From: JAAKFL01 sp964629645
Lineage (GTDB): Bacteria; Chlamydiota; Chlamydiia; Chlamydiales; SLFE01
Direction: 5' to 3'
Length of the DNA stretch: 6,108 bases
NCBI GenBank assembly: GCA_964629645.1
Contig: CAZVSU010000109.1
Location: 1-6,108, forward strand
The notes under the pieces were generated by a model. That model saw only the letters and a list, made by a program, of their open reading frames with translations, was not told the DNA's origin and did not search any database. Shown piece after piece: positions 1 to 6,027 of the stretch. Position numbers and translations under genes: made by a program. Within the stretch, counting starts at the first letter, position 1, and each line of letters begins with the position of its first letter.

Positions 1-257
1 AGTATGATGTTGTCATTGATAAAAAAGTGGGCGGGGCGGCCCAAAGGCGCACCCGCCACGGCCTTTTGCATCAAGGGTCGGTTTCACTCGTTGTTCCCCC
101 TTCGGACCTCATCGCATCGGTTTTGAAAGAGGGAGAGGCGATCCATGCCGAAATGATGGCGAGTAGCCAGCCCCTTTTGACGCCGGGAGATGCTCTCGTT
201 GACGGCCGCCGCTCCTTCCACCAAATGCTAAAAGACCACTTCCGCACTCTTGCTTAG
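1..257 (+). CDS. lplA: Lipoate/octanoate protein ligase, LplA-type, C-terminal part (5' truncated by window)
   Basis: The open frame enters from the window edge (first full codon at base 3) and ends at TAG 255-257, giving about 84 residues. The start of the visible protein reads DVVIDKKVGGAAQRR, followed by GLLHQGSVSL. This is the conserved K-x-GG-x-A-Q ... HQGS-(I/V)-S signature of the biotin/lipoate A/B protein ligase family (BPL_LplA_LipB). In that family the lysine just before VGG is the active-site residue that contacts the lipoyl or octanoyl adenylate. Such enzymes attach lipoate or octanoate to the E2 subunits of 2-oxoacid dehydrogenases and to GcvH in the cytoplasm. After the core, the protein ends in a short helical tail (LVDGRRSFHQMLKDHFRTLA). 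No LplA-type C-terminal accessory domain follows, as in the short single-domain ligases. GTG at 27 falls inside the conserved motif and is not a start. The exact substrate (free lipoate, octanoyl transfer, or amidotransfer) cannot be told from this fragment. The gene converges on the glycan operon and looks unrelated to it. Confidence 0.82.
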   Translation, partial: YDVVIDKKVGGAAQRRTRHGLLHQGSVSLVVPPSDLIASVLKEGEAIHAEMMASSQPLLTPGDALVDGRRSFHQMLKDHFRTLA

Positions 258-351
258 ATCGCGTCGACAATTTTTTGACAGAGCCTCTCTTATTTTGTTG
301 ACGGCACTTGAGTTTTGTTTCATAACGCTTTCTTAAGAAGGTAGACTCCTC

Positions 352-1359
352 CTACTCCCGCATGTTTTCCCTGATAGGTAGGATAGCCGCGTCGCTCTTC
401 AGCGCTTCTAGGAAATTGCGACTTTCGGACGGGAGACGCTCCTCTTTAAGGGCTTGATCGAGAAGTGAGGTGTAAAGATCAAGCTCCAGTGCAGAAAAAA
501 AACCGCCGGTGAAGGTCGTTTGAAAACCGGCTTGTTCGCATATTTCCGAGAACTGCGCCGGAGTGTAGTTATGGGCAATCGGACACTCTTCACCATCTGT
601 CGATCGCGAAAAAGCCTCATCGATGCTCATCGTTGAAAATTGACCGTTTAAAATTTGACGATCGTAAGCGACGTAAAGATGTTTCCAAAGGCTATTTGCA
701 TTGTATACCATGATGGCGATCTTGCCTGTCGGTTTTAAAACACGATAAAATTCTTTTATGATGTCACCGGGATGACTTGTATGGTGGAGGACCCCTTCTG
801 AATAAATAAAATCCACCGAGCCATCCGGAAGAGGAATCGTCGGTACCTTATCGTCGACTTGGATCAACTCGACACGATTGAGATCAAAATTGTGATGGAG
901 TGAAAGGCGATGGCTGGCAAGAGTCAAGGCTTTTTTGGAAATATCCATGCCGATGATTTTTTCGGCATTGGTATGAGCTAAGAAACCCACCACATCATTG
1001 CCAGGCCCGCATCCGTAATCTAAAACAACTTCATCGTCATGGTTGCCGTAGTGATTCATGAGTTCATGGAAAAGCGGATAGTGGCGAGACCTCCAGTCCA
1101 AATACTCCAAAGAGGCTTCAGCTGTTTTGTGTGGAATCGAATTGACAGTGTGCTCCCCCCAATACTCTTCAGTTGTTGATCGCTCCTTGTCGTGAGATGC
1201 GTCAAGAAACTTTATGGGGACTCCAGCTGTTAGTTTTGTCGCACTTGCTCTTATACGAGCCGCTTCTCTGATCATTTTTGGAGCGTAGTGACGGAAGCTA
1301 ATTCCGAAACATACGGAGAGTAGTACTGTGAGAAAAAAGAGACGCTTCGTTACTTTCAT
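352..1359 (-). CDS. Class I SAM-dependent methyltransferase with N-terminal membrane anchor
   Basis: 335 residues from the chosen start. Residues 6-22 are a hydrophobic stretch after a basic start (MKVTKR, then LFFLTVLLSVCFGISF), which predicts a signal anchor or uncleaved signal. A polar linker follows to about residue 60. The methyltransferase fold starts near EYWGEHTVN. Motif I is VVLDYGCGPGND at about 111-122. The acidic post-I residue is the Asp of IIGMDISKKAL (about 139). GSVDFIYSEGVLHH (about 180-193) and EFYRVLKPTGKIAIMVYN complete a Methyltransf_11-type Rossmann domain. The acceptor substrate is not visible. As last gene of a glycan operon it probably methylates a sugar or lipid-linked glycan (inference). 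Start: AAGGA (minus strand, at 1369-1373) lies 9 nt from ATG 1359-1357 but only 3 nt from the ATG at 1365-1363, so I prefer the second; the longer form adds only Met-Glu. The gene lies about 32-38 nt after the epimerase stop. Confidence 0.88.
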   Translation of the reverse strand: MKVTKRLFFLTVLLSVCFGISFRHYAPKMIREAARIRASATKLTAGVPIKFLDASHDKERSTTEEYWGEHTVNSIPHKTAEASLEYLDWRSRHYPLFHELMNHYGNHDDEVVLDYGCGPGNDVVGFLAHTNAEKIIGMDISKKALTLASHRLSLHHNFDLNRVELIQVDDKVPTIPLPDGSVDFIYSEGVLHHTSHPGDIIKEFYRVLKPTGKIAIMVYNANSLWKHLYVAYDRQILNGQFSTMSIDEAFSRSTDGEECPIAHNYTPAQFSEICEQAGFQTTFTGGFFSALELDLYTSLLDQALKEERLPSESRNFLEALKSDAAILPIRENMRE

Positions 1360-1368
1360 TTCCATAGA

Positions 1369-1373
1369 TCCTT
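1369..1373 (-). promoter_or_regulatory. Shine-Dalgarno AAGGA for the methyltransferase gene
   Basis: Read on the minus strand, AAGGA stands 3 nt before one in-frame ATG (1365) and 9 nt before a second (1359). The longer spacing is the normal one for initiation, so this site favours the second ATG. It is the clearest ribosome binding site in the operon. The two upstream junctions instead rely on stop/start overlaps. Confidence 0.55.
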
Positions 1374-1397
1374 TAAATTACCCCTGTAAGGGTGTCA

Positions 1398-2480
1398 TCA
1401 TTTTAAAATACGGCGCTTTTCTATGAACGCCAGCAGGTGGCGGGTTATGTGCAGGGCTGCTCTGCCGTCACCGAAGAGCCCTTCCACCCACTCAATGTCT
1501 TGAATCTCACGATAGGCCTGTACAATTTTTTCAGGGTCGGCAGGGACTAAGCGGTTGGCTCCACTTTCGAGCAATTCACCCCACTCTGTCTCGTCGCGAA
1601 GCGTCAGGCAAGGAACCTGAAAGAAATAGGCTTCCTTTTGCACCCCGCCCGAATCGGTGAGGATCGCTTTGGCTCCTTTTTCAAGGGCCAGCATGTCTTG
1701 GTACCCGACTGGGGCGATCATTCGCAAAGCGTCATTCGGGGAGAGGTCTGCATTCGTCAACGCTTTTTTTGTTCTGGGATGAAGAGGCATCACAACCGGA
1801 ATTTCCTCTGCGATGGCTTGAAGGCCCGCCAGATAGCCGCGGAGCCGCGACGGGTCGTCGGTGTTTTCGGCGCGGTGAAGGGTTGCGATCACGTATTCCT
1901 TGGGAACGAGCTTAAGGTCGTTTAAAATCGACGATTTTACTGAGAAGCGGAGGGCGCAATCGTACATTATGTCGCCCACTTCAACTATCTGATCCTGCGA
2001 AAATCCTTCTCTAAGAAGTTGGTTTGTCGCTTTATGAGTTGGGGTGAACAGAAGCGACGAACATTGATCGGTGAGTATCCGATTGATCTCTTCGGGCATC
2101 CTTCGGTTAAAAGAGCGAAGTCCCGCCTCGACATGGGCGATGGGAATGTGATGTTTGACCGCTGCAAGGGCCCCTGCTAAAGTCGAGTTGGTATCGCCGT
2201 AGACCACGACGGCATCGGGATTTTCTTTGAGCAAGACAGTTTCGATGTCAGCCATCATGCGGCCTGTCATGGCGCCGTGGTGTTTTTCGGTCACGTTCAA
2301 CTGATAAGCGGGTTTTGGGAGGTCAAGCTCTTCAAAAAAAATACGGGACATGGAAGGGTCGTAATGCTGCCCTGTGTGGACGATGACCTCTTGGCATCTT
2401 GGCTCTTTTCTGAGAGCGTGGGATAAAACGGACGCTTTGATAAATTGAGGCCTTGCACCGATCACTGTGACAATTTTCAC
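1398..2480 (-). CDS. wecB: UDP-N-acetylglucosamine 2-epimerase (non-hydrolysing)
   Basis: Interconverts UDP-GlcNAc and UDP-ManNAc in the cytoplasm, supplying ManNAc-type sugars for surface glycans. The 360-residue protein has the family's usual length and covers the whole GT-B-like fold: KIVTVIGARPQFIKA at residues 2-16, HTGQHYD 35-41, VVVYGDTNSTLAG 91-103, HVEAGLRS 116-123, PEEINR 129-134, TLHRAEN 200-206, PLHPRTKK 232-239 and LTDSGGVQKEA 274-284. Asp96, Glu118, Glu131 and His202 line up with the catalytic or binding residues known from E. coli WecB/RffE. The hallmark motifs all look intact. Start: GTG at 2480-2478 overlaps the upstream TGA (2479-2477) as GTGA, and it makes the protein begin MKIVTVIGARPQ as family members do. 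An open frame extends to ATG 2537 (19 extra residues) and passes an ATG 12 nt upstream of the GTG. These additions are polar, unconserved and overlap the upstream gene. No UDP-ManNAc dehydrogenase (WecC) or sialate synthase (NeuB) lies in the window. Confidence 0.95.
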   Translation of the reverse strand: MKIVTVIGARPQFIKASVLSHALRKEPRCQEVIVHTGQHYDPSMSRIFFEELDLPKPAYQLNVTEKHHGAMTGRMMADIETVLLKENPDAVVVYGDTNSTLAGALAAVKHHIPIAHVEAGLRSFNRRMPEEINRILTDQCSSLLFTPTHKATNQLLREGFSQDQIVEVGDIMYDCALRFSVKSSILNDLKLVPKEYVIATLHRAENTDDPSRLRGYLAGLQAIAEEIPVVMPLHPRTKKALTNADLSPNDALRMIAPVGYQDMLALEKGAKAILTDSGGVQKEAYFFQVPCLTLRDETEWGELLESGANRLVPADPEKIVQAYREIQDIEWVEGLFGDGRAALHITRHLLAFIEKRRILK

Positions 2481-3685
2481 TCGGAAACCCATTTTCGTTT
2501 TATTTTTCTCATTTTGTTGAGCAGCAAGCGAAAACATGTGTGCATCATCAGTAAGACTCTGACCAAAAGGGACAGCAGCCGTTGACCCCTTGGGGGCGGC
2601 GCGCCGTTTTCTTTGATGTGCTCCACAACATCGCAGGCAAATTTCCTATAGGAATAGTGTCCTGAAGCGACAATATCGCGGTAGGCACGTTCCGCGATGG
2701 CTTCGCAGTGGCGAACGTCTTGCAGCTGGCTTTCGACATCGCCTAAGTTGCTGAAGTCGCGCTTTAGTTCAATGTAGTGGAGGCCGGGTTGAAACACGCC
2801 CTGGTACTCCCCTTCGACAAGCACTTGGCACGTTTTGGCCATAGCGCATTCAAAGTGCCGCGGTCCTAATGTGAATAAGCGGAGATTTCCGTCGGTATTT
2901 GGAAAGCAGTTTTGCTCCACTTCATCAAAAGAGGCTTCGGGGTGCGTCTTGAGGTAGGACTCTGTCGCCACTTTGATGCGATCGTCTCTGTGTAAAAGGC
3001 TCACGCCTCCTTCGCACCCCAGCATAGCGCGGCAGGAGCGGATAAAGTCGATCCAAGCGTCGCCGTAAAACGTGTCTTCGGGGCGTGTCGAGATGTCGCA
3101 CTTAAGCGATGCGAACTTGAGCCGAGCAATGTCATGTTTGAGCTGTGCGTGCCGCCCGAACCAATAGGAGAGGTGTCTCGCGCGGTAACCGAGGTCGATG
3201 GGCCTTTTGTCGTGTGTTGCCCCTCGAAATTGTGCCAGCGACGCCTCGTCGACAAATCCCGTCAGCGTAGTGATGCGGTGCTTCAGTCCTGTCTTTTGCA
3301 ACGGATAGACTTTTTCGTGTTCGCTTTCGGGAAGGCAGGTGAACACAGTTTGAATACCCGATGATTTAAAAAAACGGATCACTGCCTCAGTATGAAAGTA
3401 TTCGTCTTGCGGTAGGGCGACTTTATATCCTTCCATGACCCGGAGCCGTTTGGGCAAGTGGCGGTAGGGCGAATGTTTATGGTTGAGGGCAAACTTTTCT
3501 GCAAGAAGGGTGTAGTGAACGATGATGCCATCCCACTTGAGCCAGGTTAAGAAAAAGGGGACCGTATCCTTAACGTCGCAGTAGAAAAAACAGGCGTTTT
3601 TGGCATACCGCCTGAAGCTGTAGAGGTGATCGTCAATTGATTTTCTGGTTTCGGGCTCCTTTCTATGGAGGACAAGTATTTTCAT
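2477..3685 (-). CDS. Glycosyltransferase, GT-B fold, CgeB-like / Glyco_trans_1_2 type
   Basis: 402 residues. The N-terminal half starts as a Rossmann-like domain (MKILVLHRKEPETRKSIDDH). The C-terminal half carries the pattern typical of CgeB-like glycosyltransferases: RPIDLGYRARHLSYWFG (161-177), LGCEGGVSLLHRDD (222-235), GPRHFECAMAKTCQVLVEGEY (274-294, with Glu279 and Glu291/293 as the likely nucleotide-sugar-binding acids), and PGLHYIELKRDFSNL (300-314). It probably transfers a sugar from a nucleotide donor to a growing glycan on the cytoplasmic face of the inner membrane. Donor and acceptor are unknown. The tail from about 368 to the end mixes hydrophobic residues with Arg/Lys (RLLSLLVRVLLMMH ... 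KMRKIKRKW), suggesting peripheral membrane attachment. Start: ATG 3685-3683 overlaps the flippase TGA as ATGA. The frame stays open to ATG 3895, but the extra 70 residues are Arg/His/Cys-rich and overlay the flippase gene, so they are rejected. Its stop overlaps the epimerase start. The assignment to a glycosyltransferase is firm; the subfamily is from memory of motifs. Confidence 0.85.
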   Translation of the reverse strand: MKILVLHRKEPETRKSIDDHLYSFRRYAKNACFFYCDVKDTVPFFLTWLKWDGIIVHYTLLAEKFALNHKHSPYRHLPKRLRVMEGYKVALPQDEYFHTEAVIRFFKSSGIQTVFTCLPESEHEKVYPLQKTGLKHRITTLTGFVDEASLAQFRGATHDKRPIDLGYRARHLSYWFGRHAQLKHDIARLKFASLKCDISTRPEDTFYGDAWIDFIRSCRAMLGCEGGVSLLHRDDRIKVATESYLKTHPEASFDEVEQNCFPNTDGNLRLFTLGPRHFECAMAKTCQVLVEGEYQGVFQPGLHYIELKRDFSNLGDVESQLQDVRHCEAIAERAYRDIVASGHYSYRKFACDVVEHIKENGAPPPRGQRLLSLLVRVLLMMHTCFRLLLNKMRKIKRKWVSE

Positions 3686-5091
3686 GCGGTTTGCTGCCTC
3701 ACGAATGCCGGAGTTTTTTTCCGGGTTAACAACCAAATGCCGGCGATGTAAGCGGCTGTCGCCGCATAAGGGGACCATAGCGTATGGAGCGCGAGTGAAA
3801 CGATAAAAAGGGCGGTCATGCCGCCTGCAAAGGTCCAATCGTAGGCGGGCTGGAAAAACCCGCCTATGACATTCAGGGAAAATTGGGCGATGCAAAGGAC
3901 ACTATTTGCCAGCATAAGCGCTACCGCCGCTCCGGTCACGCCCCAAACGGGAATCAGCCACCATCCCGCTGCGATGCAGAAGCAGGCGGAGAAAGCTTGA
4001 GGAATCAGGGTGAGATAGATTTTTTTGGCGTAATAAACACCGGGAAGAAAAAGGTGGAACAAGCCGAAAAAAAAGCTCGACAGAGCCGCCGGGCCGACAG
4101 CTGAAGAGGCCTCATGAAACTCAAATGGAGTCATAAGCGCGACGACGGGTTTTGCAAAAAGAAAAAGAGCAAAGGCGAGCGATCCCAAAAAAGCTGTGTA
4201 AAGGGTGAAAATTTGAGAGAAATTTTTTGCGCCGCTTTCTGGGTGATCAGAAAAGCGCATGAAAAAAGGGGGCCAGGCAGAACAGACCGCGGTGACGATT
4301 AAGTTGAGTATCATACCGAAATTGTATCCGACAGTAAATCGGCCCAAATCTTCGAGCCCCTTCAGTTCACTCAGCAAATAGCGGTTGCTGTGTTGCATGA
4401 TGACAACAAAGGCCAAACTCAAAATCATGGGAGCCCCAAGCCTTATCAGTTCTTTGCATCGCGTGAGAGAAAATGACACCTTGGGGATGTCAGCAAGGCT
4501 CCCTACGATGAAAAGGCCCAAGGAAATAAATGCCGAAACGGTTCCTGCTGCGACCCATCCATAGATCCCTTTTCCGAGAAGAACGACAAAAATAAGGTTA
4601 AGCGATAAAGTGGTCACGACCGAAAGGGCGGAAAGGATCACAAATCTCGTGGCGCGGTTTTCAAATTTTAACACCCAGATAAACGGTGAGGTGATGTTGG
4701 TCAAAAGACACGTGAGCAGAGTCAAAAAAATGAGGGAAGAAAACTGGGGAGATTTGAAAAAAAGCGTCGACAGTGAAGGGGCACAACACCCTAAAGCGGC
4801 AAGCGGGACCGCCGTGCTGATCAAAAGGGTGGCAAAGCAGGTCCAGATGATCTCAGATTTTCCCTCTCGATCATTTTCTCCGAAATAACAGAGCGTCGAA
4901 GAAGAGCCGAGTCCCATGAGCGTTATCGGCTGCAAGATGGTGATGATCATCATTAAGATCGAGTTGATGCCATAGTCTTCCGGCGTCAGGCAGCGGGTGA
5001 ACAGGGGAATGAGGAGAAAGCCAAAAAACTTGTTGAGCACTTCTCCAAAACCGTAGGTGGCCGTCTCCTTGAAAAATTGCGACACCTTCAT
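3682..5091 (-). CDS. Wzx-like polysaccharide flippase (MOP/MVF superfamily, oligosaccharide flippase family)
   Basis: 469 residues, almost wholly hydrophobic, with about 12-14 predicted membrane segments (roughly residues 12-31, 41-61, 83-103, 117-138, 150-172, 176-198, 217-236, 250-275, 293-320, 333-355, 360-380, 385-410, 420-437, 440-456). The opening (TATYGFGEVLNKFFGFLLIPLF, then TRCLTPEDYG) is the standard start of polysaccharide biosynthesis exporters. The stretch GLEDLGRFTVGYNFGMIL near 245-262 matches the second-half repeat of the same family. Such proteins move undecaprenyl-linked oligosaccharides from the cytoplasmic to the periplasmic leaflet. The length fits the family. It is the promoter-proximal gene of the leftward operon, which makes export the first function translated. 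ATG 5091-5089 is the only plausible start nearby, although no strong Shine-Dalgarno precedes it. It overlaps the glycosyltransferase start by 4 bp. The exact cargo cannot be inferred, and a teichuronate-like or O-antigen-like role is equally possible. Confidence 0.92.
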   Translation of the reverse strand: MKVSQFFKETATYGFGEVLNKFFGFLLIPLFTRCLTPEDYGINSILMMIITILQPITLMGLGSSSTLCYFGENDREGKSEIIWTCFATLLISTAVPLAALGCCAPSLSTLFFKSPQFSSLIFLTLLTCLLTNITSPFIWVLKFENRATRFVILSALSVVTTLSLNLIFVVLLGKGIYGWVAAGTVSAFISLGLFIVGSLADIPKVSFSLTRCKELIRLGAPMILSLAFVVIMQHSNRYLLSELKGLEDLGRFTVGYNFGMILNLIVTAVCSAWPPFFMRFSDHPESGAKNFSQIFTLYTAFLGSLAFALFLFAKPVVALMTPFEFHEASSAVGPAALSSFFFGLFHLFLPGVYYAKKIYLTLIPQAFSACFCIAAGWWLIPVWGVTGAAVALMLANSVLCIAQFSLNVIGGFFQPAYDWTFAGGMTALFIVSLALHTLWSPYAATAAYIAGIWLLTRKKTPAFVRQQTA

Positions 5092-5123
5092 GATGATACC
5101 GGGTTGAATGCAAACGCCCTACA

Positions 5124-5152
5124 ATACTACCAAGCGACTCAATGGTGGTCAA
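5124..5152 (-). promoter_or_regulatory. Candidate sigma70-type promoter for the glycan operon (leftward)
   Basis: On the minus strand, TTGACC (5152-5147, 5 of 6 to consensus) is followed after exactly 17 nt by TAGTAT (5129-5124, 4 of 6). Transcription would begin near 5117, about 25 nt before the flippase ATG. It is the only well-spaced pair I found upstream of the operon. The prediction rests on sequence match only. Confidence 0.45.
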
Positions 5153-5175
5153 GTAATGGTTCTACCGGATATAAT
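5146..5175 (+). promoter_or_regulatory. Candidate sigma70-type promoter for the kinase-like gene (rightward)
   Basis: TATAAT at 5170-5175 is a perfect -10 hexamer. TGGTCA at 5146-5151 (4 of 6 to TTGACA) stands 18 nt upstream. Transcription would start near 5182 and leave a leader of about 30 nt before the TTG at 5212. The -35 bases coincide with those of the leftward candidate promoter on the other strand. Confidence 0.5.
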
Positions 5176-5211
5176 GAGGCTCATTTGACACCTTAAGAAT
5201 TTGGTCGAACT

Positions 5212-6027
5212 TTGATAAGAGCTCACTTTTTTGCCTCTCTTTTAGGATGTTTTTTTGTTCCCGTTTTTTGTGATCCCGGACTGTTTTCCCAGTGGATTGA
5301 CCAAGACTTTGTTCATGGCCGCTGGGAAGATGATCCTTTGCTGACACCGGAGCAAATAGAGCTTTTTCAACAGTTTGTTCTGCCTGCCGATCATCCCGCA
5401 CGCATTGTTCTCGATCAGATCTTCAGTGAAACCAGGGCCACTCTTGATCTTGAGCATTTTTTAGATGCGGGCTTTTGTTTGACCAGGGTTCAGGGAGCTC
5501 AAGTTGTTGTGGCAAAACATCCGGCTTTGCCGGGATATGTAGTGAAAGCGCATCTCGACGACCAAAAGGAGGTGTCCGATATCGTGCGTCTTGGAACGCG
5601 CCTTGTCGGTGCCAGACTCGTTCAAGAGATCATCGCCAACCAAGGGTTGACATGCGTGAAAGCGCCGGCCATGTGGGCCTATCCGCTCCTTTTGGCTGAG
5701 CCCTTTCCTCGCTCGAGGCGGTATAAGAGGAAACATTTTATGATTGTCGCCGAAGATGTCCGGCCGCTGCCTCAAGAAGAGAATCTATTGTTGTGGAAAA
5801 GTGAAGCGGTCACAAAACACCATCTGGACGAGCTCTTTCACATCATAACAATCATGCGTTTCCACGACATGAACCCCTCGAACGTCCCTTTTTGTGAAGA
5901 TGGGTATCTCTACATTGTCGATTTTGAGGACTATTGGCGCCCTGTACCCAACACCACCGGTATCGCGGCGAGCCTCAGCGAAGGCAATCAAATATATTGG
6001 AACAGCCTGATCATGGGCGGTGGCTAG
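5212..6027 (+). CDS. Probable exported protein with divergent kinase-like (APH/choline-kinase-style) motifs
   Basis: 271 residues; I do not recognise a named family. The N-terminus (MIRAHFFASLLGCFFVPVFC) looks like a signal peptide with possible cleavage around residue 20. An LLGC at 10-13 resembles a lipobox but sits early, with more hydrophobic residues after it. The body reads like a small kinase fold: strands QVVVAKHP and GYVVKAHLDD with Lys112 as candidate beta3 lysine, a helix with RLVQEII (Glu139) as candidate alphaC, FMIVAEDV (176-183) as a beta5/hinge-like strand, then FHDMNPSNV (217-225) and LYIVDFED (233-240). The last two fit the pattern D-x-x-x-x-N ... D-F-E of aminoglycoside phosphotransferase-like kinases (Asp219, Asn224, Asp237). 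The usual HG or HR before the catalytic Asp is FH, and there is no clear glycine loop. TTG 5212 is chosen because TAA at 5194-5196 closes the frame upstream, no nearby ATG or GTG is in frame, and it supplies the signal-like segment. Ribosome binding site is weak. The gene is divergent from the glycan operon. Confidence 0.7.
   Translation: MIRAHFFASLLGCFFVPVFCDPGLFSQWIDQDFVHGRWEDDPLLTPEQIELFQQFVLPADHPARIVLDQIFSETRATLDLEHFLDAGFCLTRVQGAQVVVAKHPALPGYVVKAHLDDQKEVSDIVRLGTRLVGARLVQEIIANQGLTCVKAPAMWAYPLLLAEPFPRSRRYKRKHFMIVAEDVRPLPQEENLLLWKSEAVTKHHLDELFHIITIMRFHDMNPSNVPFCEDGYLYIVDFEDYWRPVPNTTGIAASLSEGNQIYWNSLIMGGG

Noticed and set aside
258..351. Convergent gap searched for a bidirectional terminator; it contains the palindrome TTCTTAAGAA at 330-339 and T-rich patches
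   Set aside because: The palindrome has no loop or GC content to form a terminator stem, and no GC-rich hairpin followed by T residues was found in either direction.
1377..1394. Short inverted repeat ACCC ... GGGT between epimerase and methyltransferase
   Set aside because: A 4-bp stem without a T run is too weak to be an intrinsic terminator or attenuator; the gap mostly holds the methyltransferase ribosome binding site.
2481..2537. 19-residue N-terminal extension of the epimerase
   Set aside because: The residues are polar and not part of the family, which starts MKI/VxxVxGxRPQ; the GTG that forms the GTGA overlap fits better.
3686..3895. 70-residue N-terminal extension of the glycosyltransferase reading frame
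   Set aside because: It lies wholly over the flippase gene in another frame, is Arg/His/Cys-rich as expected for a shadow, and the ATGA overlap gives a natural start for a protein beginning MKILVLH.
4610..4888. Plus-strand open frames inside the operon (also 1638-1925, 3134-3364, 3883-4302)
   Set aside because: They are antisense shadows of well-supported genes, with Lys/Arg-rich or Cys/His-rich unpatterned sequence and no recognisable domain.
5185..5190. Perfect TTGACA -35 hexamer upstream of the kinase-like gene
   Set aside because: At 16-18 nt spacing the next hexamers (for example AACTTT at 5208) do not resemble a -10 and would overlap the start codon, whereas a perfect TATAAT lies just upstream.
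5162..5457. Minus-strand open frames over the start of the kinase-like gene
   Set aside because: They overlap a coding frame with recognisable motifs, cover the divergent promoter region, and show no domain features.
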